From: Sphingobium fuliginis
GTDB lineage: Bacteria; Pseudomonadota; Alphaproteobacteria; Sphingomonadales; Sphingomonadaceae
Assembly (NCBI RefSeq): GCF_004152845.1
Contig: NZ_SEON01000008.1
Coordinates: 171,087 to 235,086, forward strand
Direction of reading: 5' to 3'
Length of the DNA stretch: 64,000 nt
Both the position numbers and the translations under genes were made by a program. The notes under the pieces were generated by a model. That model saw nothing but the letters and a program-made list of their open reading frames with translations. It did no database searches and was not told the DNA's origin. Within the stretch, counting starts at the first letter, position 1. Each line of letters starts with the position of its first letter. Below, piece by piece: positions 33,714-42,516 of the stretch.

Positions 33714-34318
33714 GACGACCTCCTTTCGCTTTTCTTGGTTTCGGCGCGCGCGTCGCGCAGGATTTCGACACCGCCCTTGATGGCGATGATGGCGGTGGCG
33801 AAGCCGACCAGCAGGTCCGGCCAATTGGTACCCAACCACAGCACCAGCACGCCGGCGATCAGGATGCCGCCGTTGGAAATGAAGTCGTTGAAGCTGAAGG
33901 TGGTTGCGGCCCGGAGATTGACGTCCGGATCCTTGAGGCGCTGGAGCAGCCGCAGGCAGAGGTAATTCACGACGCCGGCGATCGCGGACATGACCATCAT
34001 GGTAGGTCCGATGGGCTCGCTGCCCTGCACGTAGCGCCGTCCGACATCGATCAAGATGCCGCCCGCGAAGATCAGCAGCATGACGCCCGAAGCGACCGCG
34101 GCGCGTGTCTTCCATGTCTGGCCCCGGGTGAGCGCCACAAGGCTCAGCGCATACACAGCCGTATCGGACAGGTTGTCGACGCCGTTGGCGATCAGCGCGC
34201 TCGAGTCCGCGAAGAAGCCGGAAACGAAGAAGCCCGCAGCGATCGCCGCGTTCAGCAGCAGGACGATCCACAGTGTGCGGCGCTCCTGCCCGCCATTGTT
34301 GTCGTTGCCCGGGATCAT
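33710..34318 (-). CDS. CDF-family cation efflux protein
   Basis: The 202-residue protein has six hydrophobic helices and the CDF pattern (DSSALIANGVDNLSDTAVYALSL in helix two and NDFISNGGILIAGVL in helix five). The usual first Asp/His sites appear as NGVDNLSD and NDFISN, so the metal site may differ in ligand. It lacks the cytoplasmic C-terminal domain of longer CDFs. It exports divalent metal in exchange for protons. The gene overlaps ZIP and ATPase genes by four bases on either side. Confidence 0.85.
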   Translation of the reverse strand: MIPGNDNNGGQERRTLWIVLLLNAAIAAGFFVSGFFADSSALIANGVDNLSDTAVYALSLVALTRGQTWKTRAAVASGVMLLIFAGGILIDVGRRYVQGSEPIGPTMMVMSAIAGVVNYLCLRLLQRLKDPDVNLRAATTFSFNDFISNGGILIAGVLVLWLGTNWPDLLVGFATAIIAIKGGVEILRDARAETKKSERRSS

Positions 34319-35001
34319 CCCATCATCTCCTCAAGTGTCAGCAGGGCCAGGAAGCCGACGAAAAACATCGAGCTGATGAGCGGGGTGTCGGGTTTCTCGT
34401 GCGCCTCGACCAGCAACTCCTCCGTGACGAGGTAGAGCAGCGCCATCAGCCCGAAGCTGAGGAAGCCGGCGATCATCACCGGCGACAGCGCGGCGACCGG
34501 CACGGCAGCGAGCGCGCCGATCGGCAGCAGCAGGGCCAATGCCGAGACGATCACGATGATGCGCAAGCGCGAGCGATAGGTTTCCGCCAGCTCGTCGGTC
34601 AGCGTCAGTCCCAGAAATAACACTTCCAGAGTGAGCGCGATCGTCAGCAGGAGACCTGCCTTCTCGCCCGCCACGAAAGCGAGGCCGAGCACCAGGCCGT
34701 CGACCAGAATGTCGATGCCGATCGCGGCGAGTAGCGCCATCGGCCCCTTGAAGCGGGCCTCAAGAGCCTTGAGCCCCAGCATGGTCGCGACGCCCGCCGC
34801 CCCGCCGATCAACGTCGCGCTGGGCGATGCCTCATGCTTGACCTGCGGCAGGATTTCGGTCGCTGCCGCCGCGAACACGACGCCGGCAGCGAGATGCTGT
34901 AGGCCCGCCACGAGGCCAGGTTTCAACTTGGTGCGGCTCGCGACAATCGCGCCGAGCACGACCGCCAGCACAGGCGCAAGCGTATAGAGCAGTGCCTGCA
35001 T
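34315..35001 (-). CDS. ZIP-family metal transporter
   Basis: The 228-residue protein has about eight helices and ZIP-type polar motifs in helices four and five: LQHLAAGVVFAAAATEILP with His and Glu, and GIDILVDGLVLGLAF. The end HEKPDTPLISSMFFVGFLALL is typical of bacterial ZIPs. ZIP proteins normally bring metal into the cytoplasm, which contrasts with the exporters encoded on both sides. It is three bases after the preceding lipoprotein gene in the operon order, with CDF overlap downstream. A regulated or reversed role is possible. Confidence 0.85.
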   Translation of the reverse strand: MQALLYTLAPVLAVVLGAIVASRTKLKPGLVAGLQHLAAGVVFAAAATEILPQVKHEASPSATLIGGAAGVATMLGLKALEARFKGPMALLAAIGIDILVDGLVLGLAFVAGEKAGLLLTIALTLEVLFLGLTLTDELAETYRSRLRIIVIVSALALLLPIGALAAVPVAALSPVMIAGFLSFGLMALLYLVTEELLVEAHEKPDTPLISSMFFVGFLALLTLEEMMG

Positions 35002-35004
35002 TTC

Positions 35005-35469
35005 CTAGGACTCCTCCGGGGTTCGGTGGCAGACGCGGATCTTCCCGCGTCGCGTGAACGCGATCGATCCGCCCGCCACGACAGCCCGCGAATGGTCGCC
35101 GCGAAACTCGTCACCGGTTCGCTGCGCGCGCAGGATCTCGGTCCTGCCCTTCGGCAGCCAGGTGACGGCCATTTTCAAGCCGTCATCGATGAAGTCGACA
35201 TCGGCGCGTGTGCCGTCGTCGCAGTACATGATGCGCTGCGCGATTAGTTTCGACGTCAGATGCTTTTCATGCGCCGGCTCGGTAGGCTGGGTCGGCGCTG
35301 GATTACACGCCCCTATAACCGCCCCGGAGACGAGAACGACGCCGAGGCGCGCGATCGCCAGACCGGCCCGATTCAGGCCGCACAAGGTTGTCACATTTGA
35401 AATCGACGTGTCAGACATCGGTCTCTTCCGACGAAGCGCCCTGTGGCGTTCGAAGGCAGGGCAGTTCAT
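35005..35469 (-). CDS. MliC-like lipoprotein
   Basis: The 154-residue protein has a lipobox (SGAVIGAC) and a beta-rich domain resembling MliC/PliC lysozyme inhibitors: QRIMYCDDGTRADVDFIDDG, then LKMAVTWLPKG, GGSIAFTRRGKIRVC, with two Cys at the ends. The start at 35469 overlaps the stop of the next lipoprotein by ATGA; an internal ATG at 35418 is possible. It resembles its neighbour in layout, so the pair probably arose by duplication. Whether it inhibits lysozyme or has been adapted to metal stress is unknown. Confidence 0.65.
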   Translation of the reverse strand: MNCPAFERHRALRRKRPMSDTSISNVTTLCGLNRAGLAIARLGVVLVSGAVIGACNPAPTQPTEPAHEKHLTSKLIAQRIMYCDDGTRADVDFIDDGLKMAVTWLPKGRTEILRAQRTGDEFRGDHSRAVVAGGSIAFTRRGKIRVCHRTPEES

Positions 35470-35843
35470 CGCGTGCCTTCCTGCTCGCAGATCCGGGTAC
35501 GGCCATCGCCTTCCACGATGGTGAGCTGCGACCCCTTGAAGGTCGCGGTGGCTGTTTCGCCGACATATTGCAGGCCCTGCGCTGGCGCGGTCAGCATCAT
35601 CGGCGGTCCCCCGTTGGAGCGCCGCAAATCGATCTGCAGGCCGTTGTCCTTGTAATCGACGAACAGCGGTTCCCCGTCGGAACAGCGATATCTATGCCGC
35701 CCCATTTCCCCGGTCGCCACGGCGCTGTCGGACGAATGGATCTGCTGCTCCGTTGGCGGGGCTGGCGGCTTTCTTTCCGAGCACGCCGCGAGCCCGACAA
35801 CGAGGATGACGGCGGGCAGCACCCGCTTACAGTGCATCATCAT
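35466..35843 (-). CDS. MliC-family lipoprotein
   Basis: The 125-residue protein has a lipobox (LVVGLAAC) and an MliC domain: RYRCSDGEPLFVDYKDNG with the first Cys, LQIDLRRSNGG, TATFKGSQLTIVEG and the final Cys in TRICEQE. MliC proteins inhibit C-type lysozyme in the periplasm. It overlaps the SRPBCC gene upstream and the second MliC-like gene downstream, each by four bases. Its presence inside the czc operon is unexpected. Confidence 0.75.
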   Translation of the reverse strand: MMMHCKRVLPAVILVVGLAACSERKPPAPPTEQQIHSSDSAVATGEMGRHRYRCSDGEPLFVDYKDNGLQIDLRRSNGGPPMMLTAPAQGLQYVGETATATFKGSQLTIVEGDGRTRICEQEGTR

Positions 35844-36328
35844 CGCGCCTTCCTCCTGCAGCGGAAGGGGACGCGCTGACGATTGATAGCCCGGGCAGGC
35901 TGACCTACCCGCCAGCGGAGATAGGTTGCGAGGCGATCGTCAGATTCGACCATCAGGGATCGCAGGCGGCGCAACATCATCGCCGCGAACGGCAGGGAGA
36001 GCGCCCCGCGCAGCGTGCAGCTATGCGTTAGCCTGGTGCCGCCATCGTCCCCCGCCAGCTCGTACCGCTCTTCGAGCGTGAACAGATAGGGGATGCCGCA
36101 GGACCAAGCGAAGGCGTGCGGTTTATCGAATCGATCAATCCGTGCTGGCGTCCGAATTGGCCGGGTGATGCCCTGGATCGCAAAGGTGCATTCTGTGTCG
36201 CCGAGCCGGGACGGATCATCGAGAAATACGAGCGGACTCCACGCCCGGCGATGATCCGGATCGGTGAGTGCCGACCAGATGCGCAGTGGCCCGCCGTGAA
36301 GCATCGAGCTGGTTATGGTGCGAGGCAT
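35840..36328 (-). CDS. SRPBCC-family protein
   Basis: The 162-residue protein has the SRPBCC (START-like) pattern: ITSSMLHGGPLRIWSALTDP at the start, RIDRFDKPHAFAWSCGIPYL in the sheet, and GGTRLTHSCTLRGA before the long C-terminal helix. Members bind hydrophobic ligands or lipids. It starts 53 bp after the czcA stop in operon order, and overlaps the MliC-like gene by ATGA. A link to metal stress is not obvious. Confidence 0.75.
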   Translation of the reverse strand: MPRTITSSMLHGGPLRIWSALTDPDHRRAWSPLVFLDDPSRLGDTECTFAIQGITRPIRTPARIDRFDKPHAFAWSCGIPYLFTLEERYELAGDDGGTRLTHSCTLRGALSLPFAAMMLRRLRSLMVESDDRLATYLRWRVGQPARAINRQRVPFRCRRKAR

Positions 36329-36381
36329 ATCCCCATCTCCCAGAGATGGGCGGGGCGATCGCGGATCGCCCCGCCCATCCA

Positions 36382-39300
36382 TCAGGCCAAGTTGTTCACG
36401 AAGGTCTGACCGTGGTCGTCCCCTTCATGCTCCTCATTGTAGTGCTCGGGTTTCTCGATCACTTTCTGCCCGAACCGGGCATAGAGTGTCGGCAGCACGA
36501 ACAGCGTAAGAAGCGTCGCCGAGATCAGACCGCCGATGACGACCGTCGCCAAAGGCTTTTGAACCTCTGCGCCGGCGCCTTCGCCCAGCGCCATCGGCAC
36601 GAAGCCGAGGCTGGCGACTAGCGCGGTCATGATGACGGGTCGCAGACGCTGCATCGCGCCAACATGCGCGGCTTCCTCGCGGCTCATCCCTGATCGGATC
36701 AGATCTTGGATCGAGCTGACCATGACGAGGCCGTTGAGGACCGCGATGCCCGAGAGGGCGATGAAGCCCACTGCCGCCGAGATCGAGAAGTCCATGCCCC
36801 GCAGGAACAGCAACAGGACGCCGCCCACCAGCGCGAAAGGCACGCCGGTGAACACGATCGCGGCGTCGCGGACCGATCCCAACGCCCCGTAGAGGAGCAG
36901 CAGGATCAAAATGAAGCAAGCCGGAATGACCAGCTTCAGCCGTTCGCTTGCCGATTGGAGGTTCTCGAACTGGCCGCCCCATTCGAGATAGGTGCCGGCA
37001 GGCAGCCGGAGTTGGCTGCCGATCGCCGCCTGCGCATCCGCCACGACGGATCCGACGTCGCGGCCACGCACGTTGGCTTGCACCACCACGCGCCGCTTGC
37101 CGTTCTCGCGGCTGATCTGGTTCGGACCATCGACCACCTTGATCTCGGCGACGCTGGACAGCGGTACATAGCCGCCGCCTGCCACCGGCACCTGCACCTG
37201 TTGGAGCAGGCCGATGTCGGCACGCTGCGCCTCCGACAGGCGGATCACCACGGGGAAGCGACGGTCGCCCTCGAAGATCTGGCCCGATGTTCGCCCGCCG
37301 ATCGTCGCAGTCACGGTGTCCTGCACATCCTGAGCCGTAACGCCCAACCGCGCCATCGCGTCGCGGTTGACGCGAATGTCGAGCATGGGAAGACCGGTCG
37401 TCTGCTCCACCTTCACGTCCGCTGCGCCTTGCGTTCTGCGCAGCACCGCCGCGATTTGCTCGGCCGTCCGGTTCATCTGGTTGAAGTCGTCCCCGAACAC
37501 CTTCACCGCGATGTCGCCGCGCACGCCGGCGATCAGCTCGTTGAAGCGCATCTGGATGGGCTGGGTGATCTCGTAGGCATTTCCCGGAATCTTCGCGAGA
37601 TTACCCTCGATCCGGCTGACCAGCTCCTCCTTGGGAAGCTCAGGATCCGGCCAATCCTTGCGCGGCTTCAGGATGACGAACATGTCGGTCGCGTTCGGCG
37701 GCATCGGGTCGGCCGCCAGCTCGGCGGTGCCCGTCTTGGAATAGACGAATTGCACCTCCGGCTGCTTCGACATCATCCGCTCGATCGGCACCTGCATCGC
37801 CTGGCTCTGCTGGACCGACGTTGCCGGAATGCGGAGCGACTGGATCAGCAAATCGCCTTCGTCGAGCTGCGGCAGGAACACCGAGCCGAGCGTAGTGAAA
37901 GCAAGCGCCGCCACCACAAGGCTTCCCACACCCGCACCGATCGTCAGCGTCGGGCGCTTCATGGCCCGGTCGAGACCGGGTTCGTAGCGCTTCTTCAGCC
38001 ACGTGATGATGCGGCCGTCCTTCTCCTCGACCTTCTTCGACAGCCAGATCGCAATCATCGCCGGCACGAAGGTGAGAGAGAGGATGAAGGCGAAGGCGAG
38101 CGCGATGATGACGGTCAGCGCCATCGGTCCGAACGTTTTACCCTCCACGCCGGTCAGCGTGAGCAGCGGTACGTAGACGAGGATGATGATTGCCTGCCCG
38201 TACACAGAGGGACGGATCATCTCACGCGCAGCGGCTGCCACGGTCGCGAGCCGTTCCTTGACGCTGAGCAATCGGCCTTCATGATGCTGTTGCTCGGCAA
38301 GCCGGCGCAGCGCGTTTTCGACAATGATGACGGCGCCGTCGACGATCAGACCGAAGTCCAAAGCCCCAAGGCTCATCAGATTGGCCGAGACCCCAGCGCG
38401 CAGCATACCAAAGCCTGTCAGCATCATGGTGATCGGGATGACCAACGCCGCGATCAGGGCCGCACGGAAGTTGCCGAGCAGCAGGAAGAGCACGACGATG
38501 ACCAGCACCGCGCCTTCGGACAGGTTTTTCGCGACCGTCTTGATCGTCGAATTGACCAGCTCGGTGCGGTTCAGCACCGGCTGAATTACGACGTCAGGAG
38601 GCAGCGAAGCGTTGATCGTCTTCAGTTTCTCAGCGACCGCGGTCGACACGATGCGGCTGTTCTCGCCGATCCGCATGATCGCCGTGCCGACGACGACTTC
38701 GGTACCGTTCTCCGATGCCGAACCCATGCGGATCGCCTGACCCGTCTTCACAGTCGCAACTTGTTCGACCGTGATCGGCACGCCGTTACGTGTCGCGATC
38801 ACGGTCCTGGCCAACTCGCTGGCATTGCGAACGAGCGCATCCGAGCGAACAGCCAGACCTTCGCCATTGCGATTGACGAAGCCACCGCCGACGCTGGTGT
38901 TATTGCGCTCCAGCGCATTTCCCAGGTCCGTCAGCGTGATGCCGAGCGAGGCCAGCTTCTGCACGTCGGGCACGACGAGGAACTGCTTGGCGTAACCGCC
39001 AATCGAGTCGACACCGGCGAGGCCCGGTGTGGTCTTCAGAAGCGGCGTCACGATCCAGTCCTGCGCGGTGCGCAGGTAGGTCGCCTTGTCCTCTTCGGTC
39101 GTCAGTCGCTCGCCCTCTGGCGTGATGTAGCTGCCATCGGGCTGTTGGCCCGGTTCACCGGGCTTGTGCTTGTCGTCCTCGCGATGATCGAGACGAACGG
39201 TGTACATGTACACCTCGCCCAGGCCTGTCGCGATCGGACCCATTTCAGGGTTCACGCCGTCGGGCAGATTCTCTTGCACGCCCCGCAGACGCTCGCCCAC

Positions 39301-39627
39301 CTGCTGGCGGGCGAAATAGATGTCCGTCGCGTCCGAAAAGACCGCCGTGATCTGCGCGAAGCCGTTGCGGCTCAACGAGCGCGTATATTCCAGGCCGGGG
39401 GTGCCGGCGAGCGCGGTTTCGATTGGAAACGACACCTGCTTCTCGACCAGCTCGGGCGAGAGGGCAGGCGCGCGGACGTTGATCTGGACCTGATTGTTGG
39501 TGATGTCCGGCACCGCGTCGATCGGTAGCCGGTAGAGGGAAAAGGCGCCGATGGCGGCGACGATGACGGTGAGGAGCAGGACTAGCCAGCGCTTCTCGAC
39601 CGCCCAGGTTACGATACGGGCGATCAT
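36382..39627 (-). CDS. czcA: CzcA-type heavy-metal RND efflux pump
   Basis: The 1081-residue protein has the CzcA N-terminus (VEKRWLVLLLTVIVAAIGAF, then IDAVPDITNNQVQINV) and HME-RND motifs throughout, including DFGLIVDGAVIIVENALRR with the proton relay Asp/Glu and QLDEGDLLIQSLRIPATSV. Several His, Asp and Glu residues in place of Met clusters suit Zn/Co/Cd rather than copper. A loop with HREDDKHKPGEPGQ is specific to this branch. It forms the CzcCBA pump with the adjacent genes. Confidence 0.95.
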   Translation of the reverse strand: MIARIVTWAVEKRWLVLLLTVIVAAIGAFSLYRLPIDAVPDITNNQVQINVRAPALSPELVEKQVSFPIETALAGTPGLEYTRSLSRNGFAQITAVFSDATDIYFARQQVGERLRGVQENLPDGVNPEMGPIATGLGEVYMYTVRLDHREDDKHKPGEPGQQPDGSYITPEGERLTTEEDKATYLRTAQDWIVTPLLKTTPGLAGVDSIGGYAKQFLVVPDVQKLASLGITLTDLGNALERNNTSVGGGFVNRNGEGLAVRSDALVRNASELARTVIATRNGVPITVEQVATVKTGQAIRMGSASENGTEVVVGTAIMRIGENSRIVSTAVAEKLKTINASLPPDVVIQPVLNRTELVNSTIKTVAKNLSEGAVLVIVVLFLLLGNFRAALIAALVIPITMMLTGFGMLRAGVSANLMSLGALDFGLIVDGAVIIVENALRRLAEQQHHEGRLLSVKERLATVAAAAREMIRPSVYGQAIIILVYVPLLTLTGVEGKTFGPMALTVIIALAFAFILSLTFVPAMIAIWLSKKVEEKDGRIITWLKKRYEPGLDRAMKRPTLTIGAGVGSLVVAALAFTTLGSVFLPQLDEGDLLIQSLRIPATSVQQSQAMQVPIERMMSKQPEVQFVYSKTGTAELAADPMPPNATDMFVILKPRKDWPDPELPKEELVSRIEGNLAKIPGNAYEITQPIQMRFNELIAGVRGDIAVKVFGDDFNQMNRTAEQIAAVLRRTQGAADVKVEQTTGLPMLDIRVNRDAMARLGVTAQDVQDTVTATIGGRTSGQIFEGDRRFPVVIRLSEAQRADIGLLQQVQVPVAGGGYVPLSSVAEIKVVDGPNQISRENGKRRVVVQANVRGRDVGSVVADAQAAIGSQLRLPAGTYLEWGGQFENLQSASERLKLVIPACFILILLLLYGALGSVRDAAIVFTGVPFALVGGVLLLFLRGMDFSISAAVGFIALSGIAVLNGLVMVSSIQDLIRSGMSREEAAHVGAMQRLRPVIMTALVASLGFVPMALGEGAGAEVQKPLATVVIGGLISATLLTLFVLPTLYARFGQKVIEKPEHYNEEHEGDDHGQTFVNNLA

Positions 39628-39630
39628 GGC

Positions 39631-40809
39631 TTAATCCTCGTGGCTCGCTTCGCCCTTGCCGATCTCGGCCTTGAGCGTGAAACTTCCGGTGGTGGCGATC
39701 TGTTCGTTGCCGGTCAGGCCCGACCGGACGATCACCGTGTCGCCCGACGCATCGCCGAGCTGGACCGGGGTCGCCTTGAAGCCGGTGGGCGTGCGCACGA
39801 ACACGACCGACTTGCCCTCGAAACTCTGGACCGCCGTCGTCGGCACGCGGACCGCCCCGCTCCCGCCGCTGCCCGTGAGCTGCACGGCTGCCGTCACAGG
39901 CTCGCCGACCCGCCATTCGCCACCGCGATTGTCGAGGGTGGCGAGCGCAGGCACGAGCCGCGTCTGCGGATCAAGCGCCGGCGACACGAAGGTCACGCGG
40001 GCGGTCGCCTGACGGCCTGCCGCCTTCACCAGCACCGTATTGCCGGGACGCACCCGGCCCGCATCCTCGGGCTTGAGATTAAGCGCGATCGACACCTGGC
40101 TCAGGTTGGCGATGCGATAGAGTTCGGCATCCGCCGCGACCGTTTGTCCCAGCGTCACGGGGCGCGCAATGATCTGGCCCGAGATCGGCGCGGCAATGCC
40201 GAGCCGGTTGAGCCCGCCGCCGCCGACACCCGCCGCCGAAACCATGCTCTGCGCCTGCGTCAGGGCGATCCGCGCCTCCGTCGCCGCTGTGCGGGCGGCG
40301 ATCAGATCCTGTTCAGGGGAGACTCTCTGCGCGAACAGCCGCTGTTCGCGCGCGAGGTTCGAATTAGCGAGCTGAAGCCGCGCCCGCGCCGCCTCGACCT
40401 CGCCCTTGATCTGCGCCGCCTCGCGGCTTTCGATGACCGCAATGGTCTGGCCGCGTCCGACCGATTGGCCGAGGTTACGGGTGAGCGCGACCACGCGTCC
40501 CGCAATTGCGGCCGAGACGACCTGCGTTCCCTGTGGGTCGCCCTCGATGATCGCGGGCAGCTCGATCGTCCCGGCCCCGCCGATGATCGGCCGTCCGACC
40601 TGGACGCCCGCTGTGGCGATCTGGTCGGCACCCAATGTGACGACGCCTTCACCGGCATGACCGCCTTCAGCACCGCCCTTTTCCGTGCCCGCTGCCGTCT
40701 CATTGGCAGCTGCGCCTTCGGCAGTTGCCTCGTTTCCGCCATCCTTGCCGCCGCAGGCAGCCAAGAGCAGGGCGAGCGACGCCGCGCCCGCGAGATAAAA
40801 GCTCTTCAT
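39631..40809 (-). CDS. czcB: CzcB-type periplasmic adaptor
   Basis: The 392-residue protein has a lipobox (LALLLAACGG) and a charged, His-containing linker (EKGGAEGGHAGEG). The membrane-fusion core follows: the lipoyl half-motif GRVVALTRNLGQSVGRGQ, the long alpha-hairpin, then GLNRLGIAAPISGQIIARPV. The ATG at 40809 overlaps the czcC stop by one base (TGATG); a GTG three bases upstream is a weaker start. It links inner and outer membrane parts. Confidence 0.93.
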   Translation of the reverse strand: MKSFYLAGAASLALLLAACGGKDGGNEATAEGAAANETAAGTEKGGAEGGHAGEGVVTLGADQIATAGVQVGRPIIGGAGTIELPAIIEGDPQGTQVVSAAIAGRVVALTRNLGQSVGRGQTIAVIESREAAQIKGEVEAARARLQLANSNLAREQRLFAQRVSPEQDLIAARTAATEARIALTQAQSMVSAAGVGGGGLNRLGIAAPISGQIIARPVTLGQTVAADAELYRIANLSQVSIALNLKPEDAGRVRPGNTVLVKAAGRQATARVTFVSPALDPQTRLVPALATLDNRGGEWRVGEPVTAAVQLTGSGGSGAVRVPTTAVQSFEGKSVVFVRTPTGFKATPVQLGDASGDTVIVRSGLTGNEQIATTGSFTLKAEIGKGEASHED

Positions 40810-42086
40810 CACTGATTCCCCCCATTGGGCGCACGAGCGGTCAGTCGCTCCACTTGCGCGCGGGCATTCTGGTAATTGGCAAGCGCGTCGATCGCGGCGA
40901 CCCGCGTTTCGGCGAGCGTGCGTTCAGCATCGAGCAATTCGAGCTGGCCGAACTTGCCCTCGCGATAGCCGATCCGCGCGATGCGGGCGGCCTCCTGTGC
41001 AGCCGCCAGCGCCGGCCCCGACGCCGCACGAGCCGTCGTTGCGGCATTGGCCGCCTGCGCCTGCGCGTCCGTGATCGCCTGTTCGATGTCGAGCGCGGTC
41101 ACGCGGCGCTGCGCATCCGCCTGGGTCCGCTGCGCGGTCGCCTGCGCAATCGCGGCGCGACCATTGTTGAACACCGGGATCGGGATCGACACGCTGAACA
41201 CCGCCGCCATGTCGTTGGTCGCTTCCAGGCGGCGGATCGACGGCCCGACGTTCAGGTCAGGCACGCGATTGGCGCGCGCGAGCCGCACGCCGGCTTCGGC
41301 AATGGAGAAATCCGCGTTGGCTGCCGCCAGCGCGAGTGTGCCGGTCGTGTTGACCGGTGCCAACGGCCCATAGACGTTCACATCGGGAAGGCGATCGAGC
41401 AGCGTGTCATCGAGCAGGCCGTCGATCGGCCGTCCGATCCGACGCGCCAGATTGGCGCGGGCCGCCTCGGCCAAGCGAAGCTGCCGCTCCACATTGGCGT
41501 CGGCATTGATACGCGCGACATCCGCGCGCTGTTGCTCGAGTGGCGATGCCCGCCCTGCCTGCACGCGAACGCTCGCGGCCCGCAGCGCATCGCTGGCGAT
41601 CCGGGCCTGATCGCGGGCTGTCATTACCCGGCGATCGGCCGCGACCGCTTCGACATAGAGCTGCGTTACCTGAAGCCGGACATCCGCCGCGATGATCGCG
41701 GCCTGGATCTCGGCCCGGGACAATTGCGCATTGGCGACCGCGACGCGGGCGCCGCGCTTGCCGCCTAGCTCGATCGGGATCGCAAAGCCGACCGTGGTTT
41801 CCGCGCTGCGGACCCCCCGATACGGCCCGGAGCCGATGACATTCTCGACTTGGCCTTGAACCACCGGATTGGGCCGCAAGCCGGCGACTGTGCGACCTGC
41901 ACGGGCCGCGTCGATTCCAGCTGTCGCCGCTTCCGCAGCAGGGGCCGAACCGCCCGCTGCACTGACCGCTTGGTCAAGCGTGTAGACCGGCGCATCCTGC
42001 GCAACAGGCGCGGACGGTCCGACCTGCGCCTGCGCCATCGTGGCGCAAGACGCTGCGGCCAGCATGGCCGCGAGGATACGATTCAT
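40809..42086 (-). CDS. czcC: CzcC-type outer-membrane efflux protein
   Basis: The 425-residue protein has a signal peptide (AAMLAAASCATMAQAQ) and two OEP repeats, the first at YTLDQAVSAAGGSAPAAEAA and the second around LALAAANADFSIAEAGVRLA. The C-terminal helix has GYREGKFGQLELLDAERTLA, typical of the CzcC/TolC fold. It is the first structural gene of czcCBA and lies 60 bp after the small CzcI-like gene. Confidence 0.92.
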   Translation of the reverse strand: MNRILAAMLAAASCATMAQAQVGPSAPVAQDAPVYTLDQAVSAAGGSAPAAEAATAGIDAARAGRTVAGLRPNPVVQGQVENVIGSGPYRGVRSAETTVGFAIPIELGGKRGARVAVANAQLSRAEIQAAIIAADVRLQVTQLYVEAVAADRRVMTARDQARIASDALRAASVRVQAGRASPLEQQRADVARINADANVERQLRLAEAARANLARRIGRPIDGLLDDTLLDRLPDVNVYGPLAPVNTTGTLALAAANADFSIAEAGVRLARANRVPDLNVGPSIRRLEATNDMAAVFSVSIPIPVFNNGRAAIAQATAQRTQADAQRRVTALDIEQAITDAQAQAANAATTARAASGPALAAAQEAARIARIGYREGKFGQLELLDAERTLAETRVAAIDALANYQNARAQVERLTARAPNGGNQ

Positions 42087-42146
42087 GAAAATAGGACTCC
42101 TGACGATGATCGACAGGGGCGCGCCAACGCACGCCCAAATCGGACG

Positions 42147-42476
42147 TCAGGCTTGGGGGGGCCTCAAATGGACCATGCCGGTGCGGCCGTCGAGCGACGC
42201 AGAGGCGGAGATTGTCGGCTTGGGCACTGTGAGGACGGGGGTATATTCCATCGTCGTGCGCGCAGGCGCGCCGACGTCGTGTCCGTGACAATAATTGTGA
42301 TGATGCGGGACATTCTTGTCCGAGTCCGATGGCACCTGATCGATGTCACCGGCGGTATGGACCGTGAACTCAACGCCCGCGATGCTTCCCCCCGCCAGAT
42401 CGGCGGCATGGGCCATGCCGGAGAAGCTGGTCAGGACCAGCATCAGGCATGTCAGGAAAGGCAAAAAGGCTCGCAC
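42147..42476 (-). CDS. Small exported His-rich protein, CzcI-like
   Basis: The 109-residue protein starts with GTG and has a signal peptide (LPFLTCLMLVLTSFSGMAHAA). The mature part holds VPHHHNYCHGHDVG, a metal-binding candidate. Small His-rich proteins that precede czcCBA (such as CzcI) regulate or buffer the system, and gene order supports the comparison. Sequence similarity is too short for certainty. It is 60 bp before czcC and 40 bp after the FTR1 gene stop. Confidence 0.65.
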   Translation of the reverse strand: MRAFLPFLTCLMLVLTSFSGMAHAADLAGGSIAGVEFTVHTAGDIDQVPSDSDKNVPHHHNYCHGHDVGAPARTTMEYTPVLTVPKPTISASASLDGRTGMVHLRPPQA

Positions 42477-42516
42477 TAGCTTGCCTCTATCACGGAAGGG
42501 TTTTCATGTCATTGCA

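Noticed and set aside
36706..39528. A 940-codon open frame antisense to czcA
   Set aside because: It mirrors the czcA coding sequence; no motif or secretion signal supports it.
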